Positions 52,085 to 63,436 of a stretch of 64,000 bases of DNA are shown piece after piece; position 1 is the stretch's first letter; every line of letters begins with the position of its first letter. The notes under the pieces are model-generated. The model saw nothing but the letters and a program-made list of their open reading frames with translations, was not told the DNA's origin and searched no databases. The DNA is from Erpobdella octoculata (Eukaryota; Annelida; Clitellata; Hirudinida; Erpobdellidae), in assembly GCA_963978895.1 (NCBI GenBank), contig OZ022238.1, forward strand, positions 25,022,515 through 25,086,514, in the 5' to 3' direction. The position numbers and the translations under genes were made by a program.

Positions 52085-54222
52085 TTGATGTGGTGTAAAG
52101 GACTTCAGGTGCGATGCGCGGGCGAGTCCGTTATAGTTGAACCCGACCCGAAGATGGGAGGGATAGGAATAGGATTTCTCAGAAACGGTATTAGTCAACG
52201 ATCTGAGATTTTACAGGTAAAGGAGAGTCAAATAAACATACTTCCGGTGCCAACCGGAAGTTTGTGCGACTACGCCCATTTCCGCTTTTGGGTTATAAAC
52301 GCTTGCGGATTTGACGTCAAATATCTCAGGAACCACGTGACCTTGAAAAACCAAACTCAAAAGGAGCATAGGGGTCTATGAGTCCTAACTCGAGTTTATA
52401 TCGCAGGGTCACGTGACTTCCGGCTCCGGAGTTATGAGCCCTCGAAAATAGGTATCCCGTATTCGGCACTATTTTTTGTTCAACGCTACAGCTACCCCAT
52501 CAGGCGAAACGAAGCTGCACTCTACATGAGAAGAAGACCCCTGAATGGGACCATCAAATACAAAAATAATTTTTCGAACTTGTATTTGTATGTGAGGTGG
52601 AAAATAAGGTTATTTGCTTTTTTTAGAATAAATGCTACTTAAGTGCTACTGATTTAAAAATTAGTATTTAGTATTTACTCGAAAAATAAATATACCAATT
52701 TTTTAATATTTGGTTTCCAGGACCTCAAATGTGGGGTAAAAAAAGAAAAACTAAAAATGTAAAAGTTTTAAAACAAATTTTTTTACAAACAAGGCATATC
52801 TCAAAAACCAAAAATAAGAAAGGTTTGAAATTGGTATCTAGATTTTTCTTAAAAAATAATAAAAACACGTGTTACACCATTTTTAAAAATTTGGTTTTCA
52901 GGACCTCAAATGTGGGGTGGAAAATAGGGTTATTTGTTTTTTAGAATAACTGCTACTCAAAAACTGTAAATGCTACACATGTAAAAATTAATATTTAGTA
53001 TCTACTCAAAAAATGAAGATATACGTATTTTATCACTTTTTGATAATTTGGATTCCAGGACTTCAAATGTGGGGTGAAAATAAGAATTTGATTAAAAACT
53101 CCGAAAAGTAAGAATGTTAAAGTTTTGCAATTTATTACCCAGATTATTTTTACAAAATAACAAATTACTTGTTTTATTAATTTTGAAAAATTGGTTTCCA
53201 GTACTTCAAATGTGGAGGGGAAATAGAGTTATATTTTTTGTAAAATAACTGCGACTGTGAAACTAAAAATACCACAAATATACAAATTATTAACTAGATA
53301 CTTCTTAGAAGATAAAATTACAAATGTTTTACCAATTTTATTTTTGTTCTGGCTTTCAGAACTACAAATGTAAAACGGAGAAAACTCAATAACTGAAAAT
53401 GTAAAAACATTAAATTTCAGTATTAAGGTTTTTTTTTACAAAATTATAAGATACGTGTTTCATTATTTTTTCGAAAAATTAGTTTCAAAGTAACGGTTTT
53501 GTGCCCATTAAAACTGGTTGAGTGCAAGCCTTGAGTTTTGTGCTTATGCAACGGGGCGTTTCGGGCCTACATAACAAGCAAGGCCTGAAGTTTTCTGTTT
53601 ATGAAATAAGCCGTACGGGTCTAAAAAATCCCTGTAGGGCACTGTGGATTAGAGTACTGCACAGACCGGGCCAGGCCGTGATTTTAGGGTCTATAAACCC
53701 TTGCGGATTCGACGTTGAATATCTCTGGAACCACGTGGCCTTGAAAAATAAAAACTCAAAAGAAACATATGTTCCATGAGCCCTAATTCGAGTTTGTATC
53801 CCAGAGTCTTTCGGTTCCGGAGTTATGAGCGCTCAAAAATGGGTACTACGGTTTCAGCACTATTTTTTGTCTAACGTTACAGCCGCTCCATCATGCAAAA
53901 CGGAGCTGCACTCTACATAAGAAAACAAACCCTGAAAGGGACCATCGGAAATGGATTTATGGGCGTTCAAATATGGCGGTTTTTTGCTTTTGGGCTATAA
54001 ACGCTTGCGGAGTCGACGTCGAATATTTCCGGAACCACGTGACCTTGAAAAAGCAAATCAAAAGAAACATAGAGGTTTATGAGCCCTAACTCGAGTTTGA
54101 ATCGCTGGTCACGTGATTTCCGACTCCGGAGTTATGAGTGCTCGAAAATGGGTACCCCGGATTTGGCACTATTTTTTGACCCACGCTACAATATCCCCGG
54201 GCAACGACGGGTACCTCGCTAG
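52085..54222 (+). mobile_element. composite Helitron-like element, 2.1 kb
   Basis: The right end is a Helitron 3' end: hairpin CCCCGGGCAACGACGGG, TACCTCG, CTAG (54219-54222), T. Three copies of a module of about 200 bp (CGCTTGCGGA, GGAACCACGTGACCTTGAAA, CCGGAGTTATGAG, GGCACTATTTTTTG) occur at about 52300-52510, 53690-53890 and 53995-54185. Between the first two lie five to six AT-rich units. The left boundary is approximate and no Rep/helicase coding remains. Confidence 0.65.
52570..53500 (+). repeat. degenerate tandem units of about 155 bp
   Basis: Each unit has a phrase like TTTGGTTTCCAGGACCTCAA followed by ATGTGGGGT, at about 52710, 52897, 53047, 53195 and 53350. Diverged copies in inverted orientation lie at 35900-36030 and 36740-36840. 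Confidence 0.75.
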
Positions 54223-54262
54223 TTTAGTAAATAAAATTTTATTTGAAAAAAATGCAAAAAAA

Positions 54263-54574
54263 CTAGTTAATTTTTGTGTTATCAGCATCGTCATACATGC
54301 GACAAGTATGACATAAATACCGAGTATTTATAGTTTCTAATTGTTGGCGACAGGCGCAAATCTTACATCTTACTGGTCTTGAATTTTTTACAACAACCAA
54401 TTGACAAACAGCACAGGTTCTCTCCAATACAATATTTTCTAACGATGTTGATGATGAAGGGGAGGAAGACGGGGATGAAGACAGTGATGAAGACGGTGAT
54501 GAAGATGTGGATGTTGATGCTTCACTTGCATTCTCGAAAAAAGAATTTTCACAAACAAATTTCCTATTTTCCAT
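54263..54574 (-). CDS. small serine-rich zinc-ribbon-like protein
   Basis: A 103-residue protein starting at a true ATG (54572-54574). After a short N-terminus (VCENSFFENASEAS) comes a serine/proline tract (SSSPSSSLSSSPSSS), then a cysteine cluster: RTCAVCQLVVV, VRCKICACRQQ, YLCHTCRM, that is three CxxC pairs plus one Cys, enough to bind one or two zinc ions. AATAAA lies about 20 nt past the stop (minus strand, 54238-54243). Its broken paralogue is at 48620, in the opposite orientation. I do not recognise the family. It could be a captured accessory gene of a transposon or a small host gene. Confidence 0.6.
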   Translation of the reverse strand: MENRKFVCENSFFENASEASTSTSSSPSSSLSSSPSSSPSSSTSLENIVLERTCAVCQLVVVKNSRPVRCKICACRQQLETINTRYLCHTCRMYDDADNTKIN

Positions 54575-54659
54575 TGTAGAAAGTAAAATTAAACAGTTAA
54601 TTTGATGTTAAATCTAATAAAAGACACTCAAAAACTGTTGCGAACGATGTATTTGTTAT

Positions 54660-54851
<192 letters not shown>

Positions 54852-54859
54852 ACCTTCCG

Positions 54860-55194
54860 GGCTAAAAGTGCCTATATATGATTATTGCATAAGTTTTCGA
54901 AGCACTGTTTACAATTGCGTAACAGGCATTACTTGCTAATGGAATTCTTAATATTAAGAAGTCCATGACTTGCTTCACAGTCTTGCAAAATGTGACCGAT
55001 TGCGCGTTATTACAAATTATTAAGAGATAGATGGGGCGGGAAAGCGACCGGAATCGGGAAAGTGACCGGGAGCGGGAAAGCGACCTAGAGTGGGAGAGCA
55101 TGCGTGTACGGGAAAGCGACCGGGAGCGGGAGAGAAAATGGGAAATTAAACGGGAGCAAGAGAAAACTCTAAAAACCCCCGAGCAACGCCGCTA

Positions 55195-55195
<1 letters not shown>
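54860..55195 (+). mobile_element. Helitron-like element H6
   Basis: GGGCTAAAAGTGCCTATATA phrase, GGGAAAGCGACCGGGAGC array, 3' end CCCCGAGCAACGCCG and CTAG (55192-55195). The hairpin has lost part of its right arm. Confidence 0.7.
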
Positions 55196-55244
<49 letters not shown>

Positions 55245-55249
55245 TAGCG

Positions 55250-55340
55250 GTGGAAGTGGCGCAGATGGTAAGGTAGTTGGCATGATGCGAGGCGGTGTTG
55301 CCGATCCGACAGTCGTGGGTTCGAGTCTTAAGTTGAGACA
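55250..55340 (+). mobile_element. tRNA-derived SINE (family B), copy 3
   Basis: TGGAAGTGGCGCAGATGGTA and GTGGGTTCGAGTCTTAAG, near-identical to 36541-36630 and again followed by (TA)n. Confidence 0.75.
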
Positions 55341-55360
55341 TATATATATATATATATATA

Positions 55361-55915
55361 CTAGCGGGATTACCCGGCGTTGCCCGGGGTTTTTAAGGTT
55401 TTTCTAATGTTTGTCTCTCTCGCTCCCGTTTCCTTCTCCAATTTCCCGTTTTCGTCGCGTTCCCGGTTGCTTGTCCGCTTTCGGTCGTTTTCCAGCTCCC
55501 GGTCGCTTTCCAGCTCCCGGTCGTTTTCCCGCTCAGAAGTTTTGTTATCGATTTTCTCTCTTGCTCGCGTTTCCTTCCAAACTTGCTCTCCCGATTCCAG
55601 TCGCTTTCCGCGTTCCCGGTCGCTTTCCGCGTTTCCGGTCGCTTTCCGCGTTCCCGGTCGCTTTCCCGTTCCCGGTCGCTTTCCCGTTCCCGGTCGCTTT
55701 CCCGTTCTCGGTCGCTTTCCCGTTCCCGGTCGCTTTCCCGTTCCCGATCGCTTTCCCGTTCCCGCTCACGCTTGCTCTCCCGTTCCCGGTCATGCTTGCT
55801 CTCCCATTCCCGGTCAGGGTTGCTCTCCCGTTCCCGTTCCCGTTCACGCTCATTTTCTCTTTTCCATTCTTTCATAACTTCTGTTAGCCTATAAAACGTA
55901 AAATAGATTTGCTAA
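55361..55915 (-). mobile_element. Helitron-like element H7
   Basis: CTAG at 55361 next to (TA)n, hairpin CCCGGCGTTGCCCGGGG, array of CGGTCGCTTTCCCGTTCC, inner end TATAAAACGTAAAATAGATT. Closely related to H4 (46815-47266). Confidence 0.8.
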
Positions 55916-55931
55916 GACTATAAATATATAT

Positions 55932-56213
55932 GAATGTTTGTGGGTTAGTTTGTCTATTATAGAAACGGGAAAGCGACCCGGAACGGACAGCGAGCGGGAA
56001 CGGAAAAGCAAGCGTGAGCGGGAATGGGAGAGCAAACGTGAGCGGGAACGGGACAGCGACCAAGAACGGGAAAACGACCGGGAGCGGGAAAGCGACCGGA
56101 AGCGGGAAAGCGAACAGGAGTGGGAAAGCAGGTGGAAAAGGAAACGGGAGAGAAAGAGACAAACATTAGAAAAACCTCTAAAAAACCCGGGCAACGCCAG
56201 GTATTTCCGCTAG
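55932..56213 (+). mobile_element. Helitron-like element H8
   Basis: GAATGTTTGTGGGTTAGTTT start, array, 3' end CCCGGGCAACGCCAGG, TATTTCCG, CTAG (56210-56213). Closely related to H5, and followed by the same CA-rich tract. Confidence 0.8.
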
Positions 56214-56299
56214 TACATACATAAACACACACACAGACACACATAAATGCACATACACACACATACATACACACATACATACGCACATACATATATATA

Positions 56300-56522
56300 T
56301 AGTTCCCGCTCGCTCACCCGCTCCGCTCCGCTCGCTCACCCGCTCCGCTCCGCTCGCTCACCCGCTCCGCTCCGCTCATTTTGTGACGGATTTCAAAAAT
56401 TTTTTTTCTATATTTGATTCCTCTTGACTCTCAAGGTTGTGTGAAAATTTCATTACGATCGGATGAATGGTGTAGCAATGCATAAATGCCATTAACATAC
56501 AAACATTCATTTTTATATATAT

Positions 56523-56530
<8 letters not shown>
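56300..56530 (-). mobile_element. 5' end of Helitron-like family D
   Basis: Three tandem CGCTCACCCGCTCCGCTCCG units, then the TTCATTACGATCGGATGAAT and GTGTAGCAATGCATAAATG phrases. Confidence 0.7.
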
Positions 56531-56559
<29 letters not shown>

Positions 56560-56571
<12 letters not shown>

Positions 56572-57029
56572 AATATTTGTGAGTCTGTCTCTTATAAAAA
56601 TATAAACCGCTGGGGCGATCTTGATGAAATTTGCCAAAGAGGTAGTACTCAAACAGGAAAAAAGTTAAAAAGCTTTAGACTCCATACTCCCATCCCCCGG
56701 CCCAGGGGCGCCAAAAAACCTTGTCCATGCCAAAAGTACCTATGTACGACAATCAAAGTAATTCCGTAATAAAATTCAAATTTAGTTTACGTAACAACGT
56801 TCGAAAGCTTCAATCAACTTTTAAGAAATCTATTTTACGTTTTATAGGCTAAAAGAAGTTAAGAAACAATGGAAAAGAAAAAATAAGCGCAAACGGAAAC
56901 GGGAGAGCAAACGTGAGCGGGAACGGGAAAGAGACCGGAAACGGGAAAACAAGCGGAGAAGGAAGCGGGAACGAGAGAAAAACAATAAAAAACCTCTCAA
57001 AACCCCGAGCAACGCCGGGTTCCCGCTAG
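56560..57029 (+). mobile_element. Helitron-like element H9, most complete unique part
   Basis: CTCTTATAAAAATATAAACC, GCGATCTTGATGAAATTTGC, CCATGCCAAAAGTACCTATG, TATTTTACGTTTTATAGGCT, a short array, 3' end CCCCGAGCAACGCCGGG and CTAG (57026-57029). It shows how the other truncated copies fit together. Confidence 0.78.
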
Positions 57030-57051
57030 TGTATATATAAATATATATATA

Positions 57052-57235
57052 CTAGAGAAATAGCCCGTCAAAAATGACGGATTTTTTAAATCTCATTATA
57101 TAATGTTTGCGATTGCAGCGCCACTTCTTTTGATCTCTACGACTGAGAGTGTATATAGGTACAATTTCATAATAACTTTTATTACACGCCTGCGCGAAAT
57201 AAAATCTTATGTGCACATCGATATTGTCTATACGA

Positions 57236-57240
<5 letters not shown>
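57052..57240 (-). mobile_element. Helitron-like family F, copy 2
   Basis: CTAG at 57052, then AGAAATAG and the hairpin CCCGTCAAAAATGACGG. The inner part matches 48060-48150 in reverse (GTGCACATCGATATTGTCTA). Its 5' end is replaced by (TA)n. Confidence 0.7.
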
Positions 57241-57285
<45 letters not shown>

Positions 57286-57573
57286 GGTGGAGTTTATTAC
57301 GCTAAAAATATTAAAATCATTATTTTTGAATGTCTTACCCTACTAAACCGTTTCCTTTGGTATAAAAACACTGTGTAAAAGGTTTGAGAAACAAATTCTT
57401 ATATGTAGGGGTAGCTCAAGTACCTCAAAAATACAAAAATTATGAAAATTTGAAAAATTTCGAGTACATCGTAATTTATTGCAAAAAAGGCAGTAATTAT
57501 TTATGAAAACATAAATAATGAATAATCTTTTTTTCAATGTTCATTATTAAGTTTTTGACTAGAGTTTATAGAC
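57241..57573. other. (TA)n and AT-rich flank
   Basis: TA tract to about 57282, then sequence with no supported feature. Confidence 0.5.
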
Positions 57574-58011
57574 TTATGGCAGCCTTGAAAGAGTCTGTTT
57601 CCTGCTATCATGGTACATTTTGCGATGGTCCTCCACAACTTGCAGTAGGAATTTCAGCTGCGAATCATCAGGTGTTAAAATTTCACTGTACTCCTGAATA
57701 AGTGCCACGCCCCACTCAGCGTGATCATTAACAATTTTTAAGCTCGCCACTATTTCTGCAGCCTTCTTGTAGTAGTCTCTGTTTTCCCACAAGTCTGGAT
57801 CAACCGCAAGAAATCTATCTGGAAGTTCCATGATGCGAAACAGTGTCATTGACTTTACTGTGACGAAATCTTCCAAGTTCTCATCCGTAAATGAATCAAA
57901 AGCAACAGTGATTCGCTTGGAATGATTCTGATCTTGGTCTTCTTTATTCTGCATAGTACTTACCATCAGCATCTTGATTGATGAACTGACACGACTATCG
58001 AAGAAACCCAA
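57574..58011 (-). pseudogene. C-terminal fragment of an unidentified conserved protein
   Basis: Open for 145 codons. The peptide begins GFFDSRVSSSIKMLMV and ends SRKQTLSRLP, with SLKIVNDHAEWGVALIQEYS and QLKFLLQVVEDHRKMYHDSR in between. From memory, this VNDxAExGVxLIxxY...LLQVVExHR pattern is the C-terminal end of a long uncharacterised protein found in many invertebrates. Here a stop lies just upstream and there is no acceptor AG, so the rest of the gene is missing. An internal GTAAGT inside the codons for MVS is probably not used. Confidence 0.5.
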
Positions 58012-59229
58012 GTTAACAAGTAAACAAACAAGTTATACCAAATAACTGTAAACCACTTAGGATCACGACACCAAGTTTCACATTGATTTAATAACGTGAA
58101 AGGGGTTTGTACTCCGACCGACCGACAAAAAGGCGAAGTTAATATGAAGGATTAAAAAAAATAACATTTTGAATAAATTTTCAATTTTAACGATTGTCCC
58201 TTTATTAGCTTTGTTAACAGCTTTCAAATATCAGCGGTAATTTTGTTTTTTTTTATGAAGTTTTGTAAATAATTTTCAAGAATTTTGATAATATTTTTCA
58301 AGTATTTTTATTACAGGTTAAAAATAATAAGACGACGAATTTAACTGTACTTAGCTTTTGTTGTTGAAACATAAATTAAAAAGAAGTGTAGGGACATGTA
58401 TGAGCTTCAAATCAATTTATTTTAATAAAATTTCTAAACTAGAAACTTTAGATAAAACTCGGAGTATTTGTTAGAAAATTTGCCTAATAGTTTAAGTGCC
58501 TAGCGTGGTCGGAAACAATAAATTTCCATTCAGACGACACACAGGACAACAATTTGGCTCATGTGTGTGTTGTCTCAGAGAAGTGATAAGAAGAACAAGC
58601 ATGAACACAATTCTAGTGTTTAATTTATTTTTTCTCAAGCAGAAAGTCATTATTTACATAATTACAGTCACACACCTACTTAAATATAAAATAGCTGTGG
58701 AAAGAACAAAAATTGTTTCACAAGCTTCTGGACTGATACTTTTTTTCATTTCTGCTCTACATACTCGATTTAAAATTTATGTGACATTCAGAGATGGGCA
58801 CAAACTATTTTTTTAGTTAGAATTTTACTAATTTTTAATTAAATAGTTTTAGGTAAACCTCTAGTTGCAACTCATGTGAAAAAATTTCAAATAAAATAAA
58901 AAAATTAGTTAAGCTTTTCAAAGCTTTTTTCCAACTTTTTAAAAACTTTTGACACATTTTTTCTATCGAATAATATTAATAAAAATAATAAAAACTCATT
59001 GTTCTACACTTATATTTTCTTACAAAACCGTATATAAAAACAATATTTGTTATTTCAATATAAATTTTTTTTTATTTTAATACAGGCTCAAATATTTCAA
59101 TAAAAATTGCCTTGGTCTTATTTCCAAGACCCGATAAATCTGCATACAAACATAACAATTCAAGTGAAACTGCTCTGTTGAAAGTGGTTTCAGACAGTGC
59201 CGGGTGTTATAGTGTGGGTACTAGTTTTT
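58012..59229. other. no gene recognised
   Basis: AT-rich. Near 58791 GAGATGGGCACAAACTA with following AGTT-rich sequence resembles the hAT-like segment at 12534. No ORF is convincing. Confidence 0.4.
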
Positions 59230-60240
59230 GGCTTTCAGTGGCCCCTGGAAAATTTTCTTTCGGTTTTAGCCCCCGGATTTTTACCCCGATTTTTTGCCCC
59301 TGTTTTTATCCCTGATTTTTTATTTCAAAAAATTTCTCACCATTTTATAACTTTTGGCACGTTCTTCTCATGAGACGTTGATTCCTGGCGTTTTTGATTT
59401 TTTCCCTCCTTCAAACTTTTATCCTTGGGAAAATGATAATAACCCCTGAAAAATATTGCCAGCAGTGTTTCATGCAGACTACTTGACTTTGGGAGGAAAT
59501 TTAAAAATTTGTGGAGGGCAGGATCATCATTTCAGCATAAAGCTGAGAAGGAAAATATCTTAAAACCCACACATTAAAACATTTCCTAGACATTTTTACC
59601 TCCCCATAATAACAGATGATGGGTTAAGTAGGAGTAGTTGTAGATACTTCTCTACATTCTTATACACTTTTCATGGGGTAAATACTGGAAAAAAAGTAAG
59701 GGAAAAAAATTAAAGGTGCAAAAGCGAGAAAAAGTTTTCCCAGTAACAAACGTTGAGTGCAAAAAATCTGGGGCAAAAGTCGAAGTAGCAGATTTTCTCA
59801 AGAGCAAAAGCTAACATTCTCGGAATTGAGTTTTTGGTGAACAATCAGATGCGAAACCTGGAGACTAACTTTTACAGAGGCGAAAAACCAGGAGCAAACT
59901 TTCTCAAAAGCAAACTACTGAGGACAAAAATCAGAAGTGAAAAACCGGTGGCAAAAACCAGGGACGAAAAATCAAAGGTAAAAACCGGGGGCAAAGAACT
60001 GGGAGCAAGTTTTACCAGAGGTGAAAAACTAAAAGCAGAAACCGGAAGCGAAAAAATAGGGCGAAAAGACGGGGGCGAAAAACCGGGGCAAAAAACTGGG
60101 TGCGAAAAACCGGGGGCGAACTTTCCCAGGGGCGAAAAGCGCGAGGGCGAATCTTCCCGAGGCAAAACTTCCCCGGGGGCGAAAAAATGGGGGCGAAAAG
60201 ACGGGGGCGAAAAGCCGGGGGCGAACTTTCCGCATCCCCC
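59230..60240. repeat. GC-rich degenerate minisatellite with inverted satellite patch
   Basis: At 59840-60235 there are units of the type GGGGGCGAAAAACCGGGG and GGCGAACTTTCCC. At 59235-59320 the inverted counterpart occurs (GGTTTTAGCCCCCGGATTTT, then TTTTTGCCCC). The repeats gain GC content from left to right. Not part of the CGGTCGCTTTCCCG family. Confidence 0.75.
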
Positions 60241-60285
60241 AGCCGAGTCATTCCCACGGCATTTCACTCACTGCGTCGAAGGTGT

Positions 60286-60880
60286 TGCCGTCTGGATGTC
60301 AAGTAAACACCTGCAGCTGAGTGCATCCAAAACAAATCTCCCTGGCAAAAAGATAGGCATAATTTTGATTCAATTAATTTCGGTCTACAAACTCAGTGCC
60401 TAGATCAACTGAGGGGTTAATTTCAAAGACTATGTCTCTAGGCTGACAAAAACCTGCTTATTCCACATTTGAAAACTCTAATCAATTTGCCGGTTACTAA
60501 TCGTTAATGTCTTCTCACTTTCTAGTAAGGGCGCTAATTTTGTCACGTGTCGATTACTGCATCTGGATTCTTGGTGGATCACCAAAGTGCATCATCAACC
60601 CATTTTCTAGCATGCTTTGGGCGACGGCTCGCCTGGTGCTTCGACTTACTCATGCGAGTAGTGTGGCGGAGCGGTTGTACAATGGAACTCTACTGGCTCG
60701 ATGTTCAAGTGCAAATTGTGTTCAAGCTTTGCTTGTTTCTTTACCGATGTTTCCATATGCCAGCTCCACCATAACTGTTGTCTCTCATCACATCTCTGAG
60801 AGCCATCCCTGGGCGCTTAGACCGCCAGTCGGCGCTGCCAAGTACTCTACACACAAAAGCCTGGCCTACGATATGGATTG
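60286..60880 (+). pseudogene. decayed LINE ORF2 C-terminus (L2/CR1 group)
   Basis: VWMSSKHLQLSASKTNL, then LILSRVDYCIWILGGSPKCI, ATARLVLRLTHAS, and in the next frame ELYWLDVQVQIVFKLCLFLY, RCFHMPAPP, SLITSLRAIPGRLDRQSALP. These correspond in order to the thumb and C-terminal blocks common in L2/CR1-group LINEs (SRLDYCN.L..G, ELHWLPV..RI.FK, LRS). There is at least one frameshift. It is a different lineage from the 27146-29998 LINE. Confidence 0.8.
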
Positions 60881-60972
60881 AAATCACGGGTTTTTTGCTG
60901 TTTTGGCGGGATCACAATCCCGGAATTAGACGTCGGGTTGGGATACCTGGATTAAGTCTATTTTATTAGATA

Positions 60973-61365
60973 CTAGCGGAGATACCCGGCGTTGTCCGGG
61001 TTTTTTAGAGGTTTTTCTAATGTTTGTCTCTTTCTCTCCCGTTTCCTTTCCCACTTGCCTTCCCACTCCTGCTCGCTTTCCCGTTTTCGGTCGTTTTCCC
61101 GCTGCCGGTCGCTTTCCCGCTCCCGGTCGCTTTCCCGCTCCCGGTCGCTTTCCCGCTCCCGGTCGCTTTCCCGCTCCCGGTCGCTTTCCCGCTCCTGGCC
61201 GCTTTCCCGCTCCCGGTCGTTTTTCCGTTCCCGGTAGCTGTCCCGTTCCCGCTCACGTTTGCTCTCCCATTCCCGCTCACGCTTGTTTTTCCGTTCCTGC
61301 TCGCTGTCCGTTCCGGGTCGCTTTCCCGTTTCTATAATAGACAAACTAACCCACAAACATTCATA
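60973..61365 (-). mobile_element. Helitron-like element H10
   Basis: CTAG at 60973, CCCGGCGTTGTCCGGG hairpin, about 10 array units (CGCTCCCGGTCGCTTTCC), and the inner end CTATAATAGACAAACTAACC, the reverse of the H5/H8 start. Confidence 0.8.
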
Positions 61366-61387
61366 TATATATATATATATATATATA

Positions 61388-61610
61388 CTAGCTGGTTACC
61401 CGGCGTTGCCCGGGGATTTTAAAGGTTTTTTATCGTTTTTCTCTCTGGCTCCCGTTTCCTTAACCGCTTGCTTTCCCGTTCCAGGTCGCAGTTCTGCTCA
61501 CGGTCGCTTTTCCGGCCCGGTCTCTTTTACTTTTCCCGATTGCTTTTACGCTTTACCGCCACAGCTTGCTCTTCTTTTCGCTCTTCCGTTCCTCCATTAA
61601 ATTTTAGAGC
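61388..61610 (-). mobile_element. Helitron-like element H11, degenerate
   Basis: CTAG at 61388 after (TA)n, then CCCGGCGTTGCCCGGGG, with a strongly decayed array. Confidence 0.7.
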
Positions 61611-62559
61611 CTTCCCAATGTGGCTTAGATGGGCTGTAGCGGAATGCTGTGCACAGTCATCAAAATTGATCATTAACACTTTGTTGTTTGGTTTGCTCGT
61701 TTAGTTACGTCTGAACTTCATCAATTTTAATTAGTGTTCTTTAATGTATTGGTTCCACTCTGCAAGTGTGATCTTCTGCTTATTACGATTGACTAAAGCT
61801 GAAAAAAATTTTTATTAGTTAACGCTGCAATAATGTTAAAATCCGCTCATATATCTCAACAAATTATAAATACTTGTAAGATTATAATTGCTTACAAAAC
61901 ATGAAGTAATAATAATATTAAAAACCTTCAAAGCATTAGGCATTAACTTAATGAATTTTCCGAGAGTTTTCTGAGATCATCAATTTGGAACAATCGAAGA
62001 GTACCACTTTTATTTAGCAAATGATGCAATTATAAATTGAACGAAACAGCAGCAGATTGATAGGCTGGCTTGAGAATTTTGTTCATGATTTTGTTGAAAC
62101 ACAAAAATACTGCACTTGCTTTCATTTCTTTCAAATTTCATGCACCTCGTATATCAGTGAAACTTTTACAATAATTTGGTGTTGCATGTAAGATTTTCTC
62201 CAAAATGTAATTTTCTAACTTCCTCTGAAAAGTAAAAAATAAAATAAGACCGATAAATTAATTCATAACTTATAATCATAACTACTCGTCAATAATAAAT
62301 TAATACCAAATCTGCTAATGCCATCACATAAAAAAACACGTGCCCAAAAAATTTCTCATTTACTGATTTTGTTAAGTCTGGAACTCTTTTTGTGAAGCAC
62401 AAAATATCTCTAAAATTTAGAGTCTAAATTTCTAAATAGAAGAAATTCCACCTGCAATTTATTGATTAGTCCTGAAAACCAAAGTTATCAATCACAATAA
62501 TATATACACAACAATAATAATTAGAAAATTAAATAATATAAGAATAGTAGCCTACGTTT
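61611..62559. other. no gene recognised
   Basis: AT-rich, no coding or repeat signal that I can support. Confidence 0.45.
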
Positions 62560-63025
62560 TTAAATTACTTTGATTTCGAGAAACCGAGACGATAAACCTC
62601 GAATGTAAACAAAACATAGCTCTGATACAATAGCGAAAATATTAAAAAAAAATAATTTTCTAAAACATTCAAAAACATTTGAACGATATACAGTAATTAA
62701 AAAAATTAAAGAAAATAATAGTACTTTAGTACTTTTGATATTAGTAAAATAATACTCACTTTTGATTTTGAGAAATCGCGAGATCGCGACAACCATCAAC
62801 GGCGGAACGGAAGGCGACGGAAACCATCAGCTTGTTAAGCCGCGATATAATTGCATAGACGAAAATATTTCTAAAAATTAATTTTCTAAAAACATTCAAA
62901 ACAATTTTTTTAAATAAAAGAGATATTTGTTAGGTGGTAAATGTTTATTATGTAAAATTTCGTGCAAATCCCTTCATTGGTTTTGGAGTTATTAATGAAC
63001 AGACGTTGCCTTTTATATATATAGA
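62560..63025 (-). mobile_element. Helitron-like 5' end, another family
   Basis: Read on the minus strand from 63025: TCTATATATATAAAAGGCAA, then ATTAATAACTCCAAAACCAA and GGGATTTGCACGAAATTTTA, a typical 5' Helitron layout. Within it TTGATTTCGAGAAACCGAGA (62569) and TTTTGAGAAATCGCGAGA (62766) show an internal repeat. The 3' limit is unknown. Confidence 0.55.
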
Positions 63026-63254
63026 TATATATAGTCTTAGCAAATCTATTTTACGTTTTATAAGCTAAAAGAAGTTATGAAAGAATGGAAAAGAGAAAAT
63101 AAGCGTGAACGGGAACGGGAACGGGAGAGCAACCGTGACCGGGAATGGGAGAGCAAGCGTGACCGGGAACGGGAGAGCAAGCGTGAGCGGGAACGGGAAA
63201 GTGACCGGGAACGGGAATGCGACCGAGAACGGGAAAGCGACTGGAAGCGGGAGA

Positions 63255-63255
<1 letters not shown>
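63026..63255 (+). mobile_element. Helitron-like element H12, 3' side replaced by (TA)n
   Basis: AGCAAATCTATTTTACGTTT, TATGAAAGAATGGAAAAGAG, then the AGCGTGAGCGGGAACGGGAA array, cut at 63255 by TA repeats. Confidence 0.7.
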
Positions 63256-63348
<93 letters not shown>

Positions 63349-63367
63349 TTATATATATATATATATA

Positions 63368-63434
<67 letters not shown>
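63256..63434. repeat. (TA)n microsatellite, about 180 bp
   Basis: TA tract with a few substitutions (GTATATATATTT, TCTA). Confidence 0.97.

Positions 63435-63435
<1 letters not shown>

Positions 63436-63436
<1 letters not shown>

Noticed and set aside
57950..57990. GTAAGT inside the C-terminal fragment as a splice donor
   Set aside because: The codons on both sides continue the same conserved-looking frame, so the motif is more likely coding (MVS).
58496..58816. Open frame of 106 codons on the plus strand with hydrophobic segments
   Set aside because: The start is not an ATG in good context, no motif is present, and composition follows AT-rich DNA.
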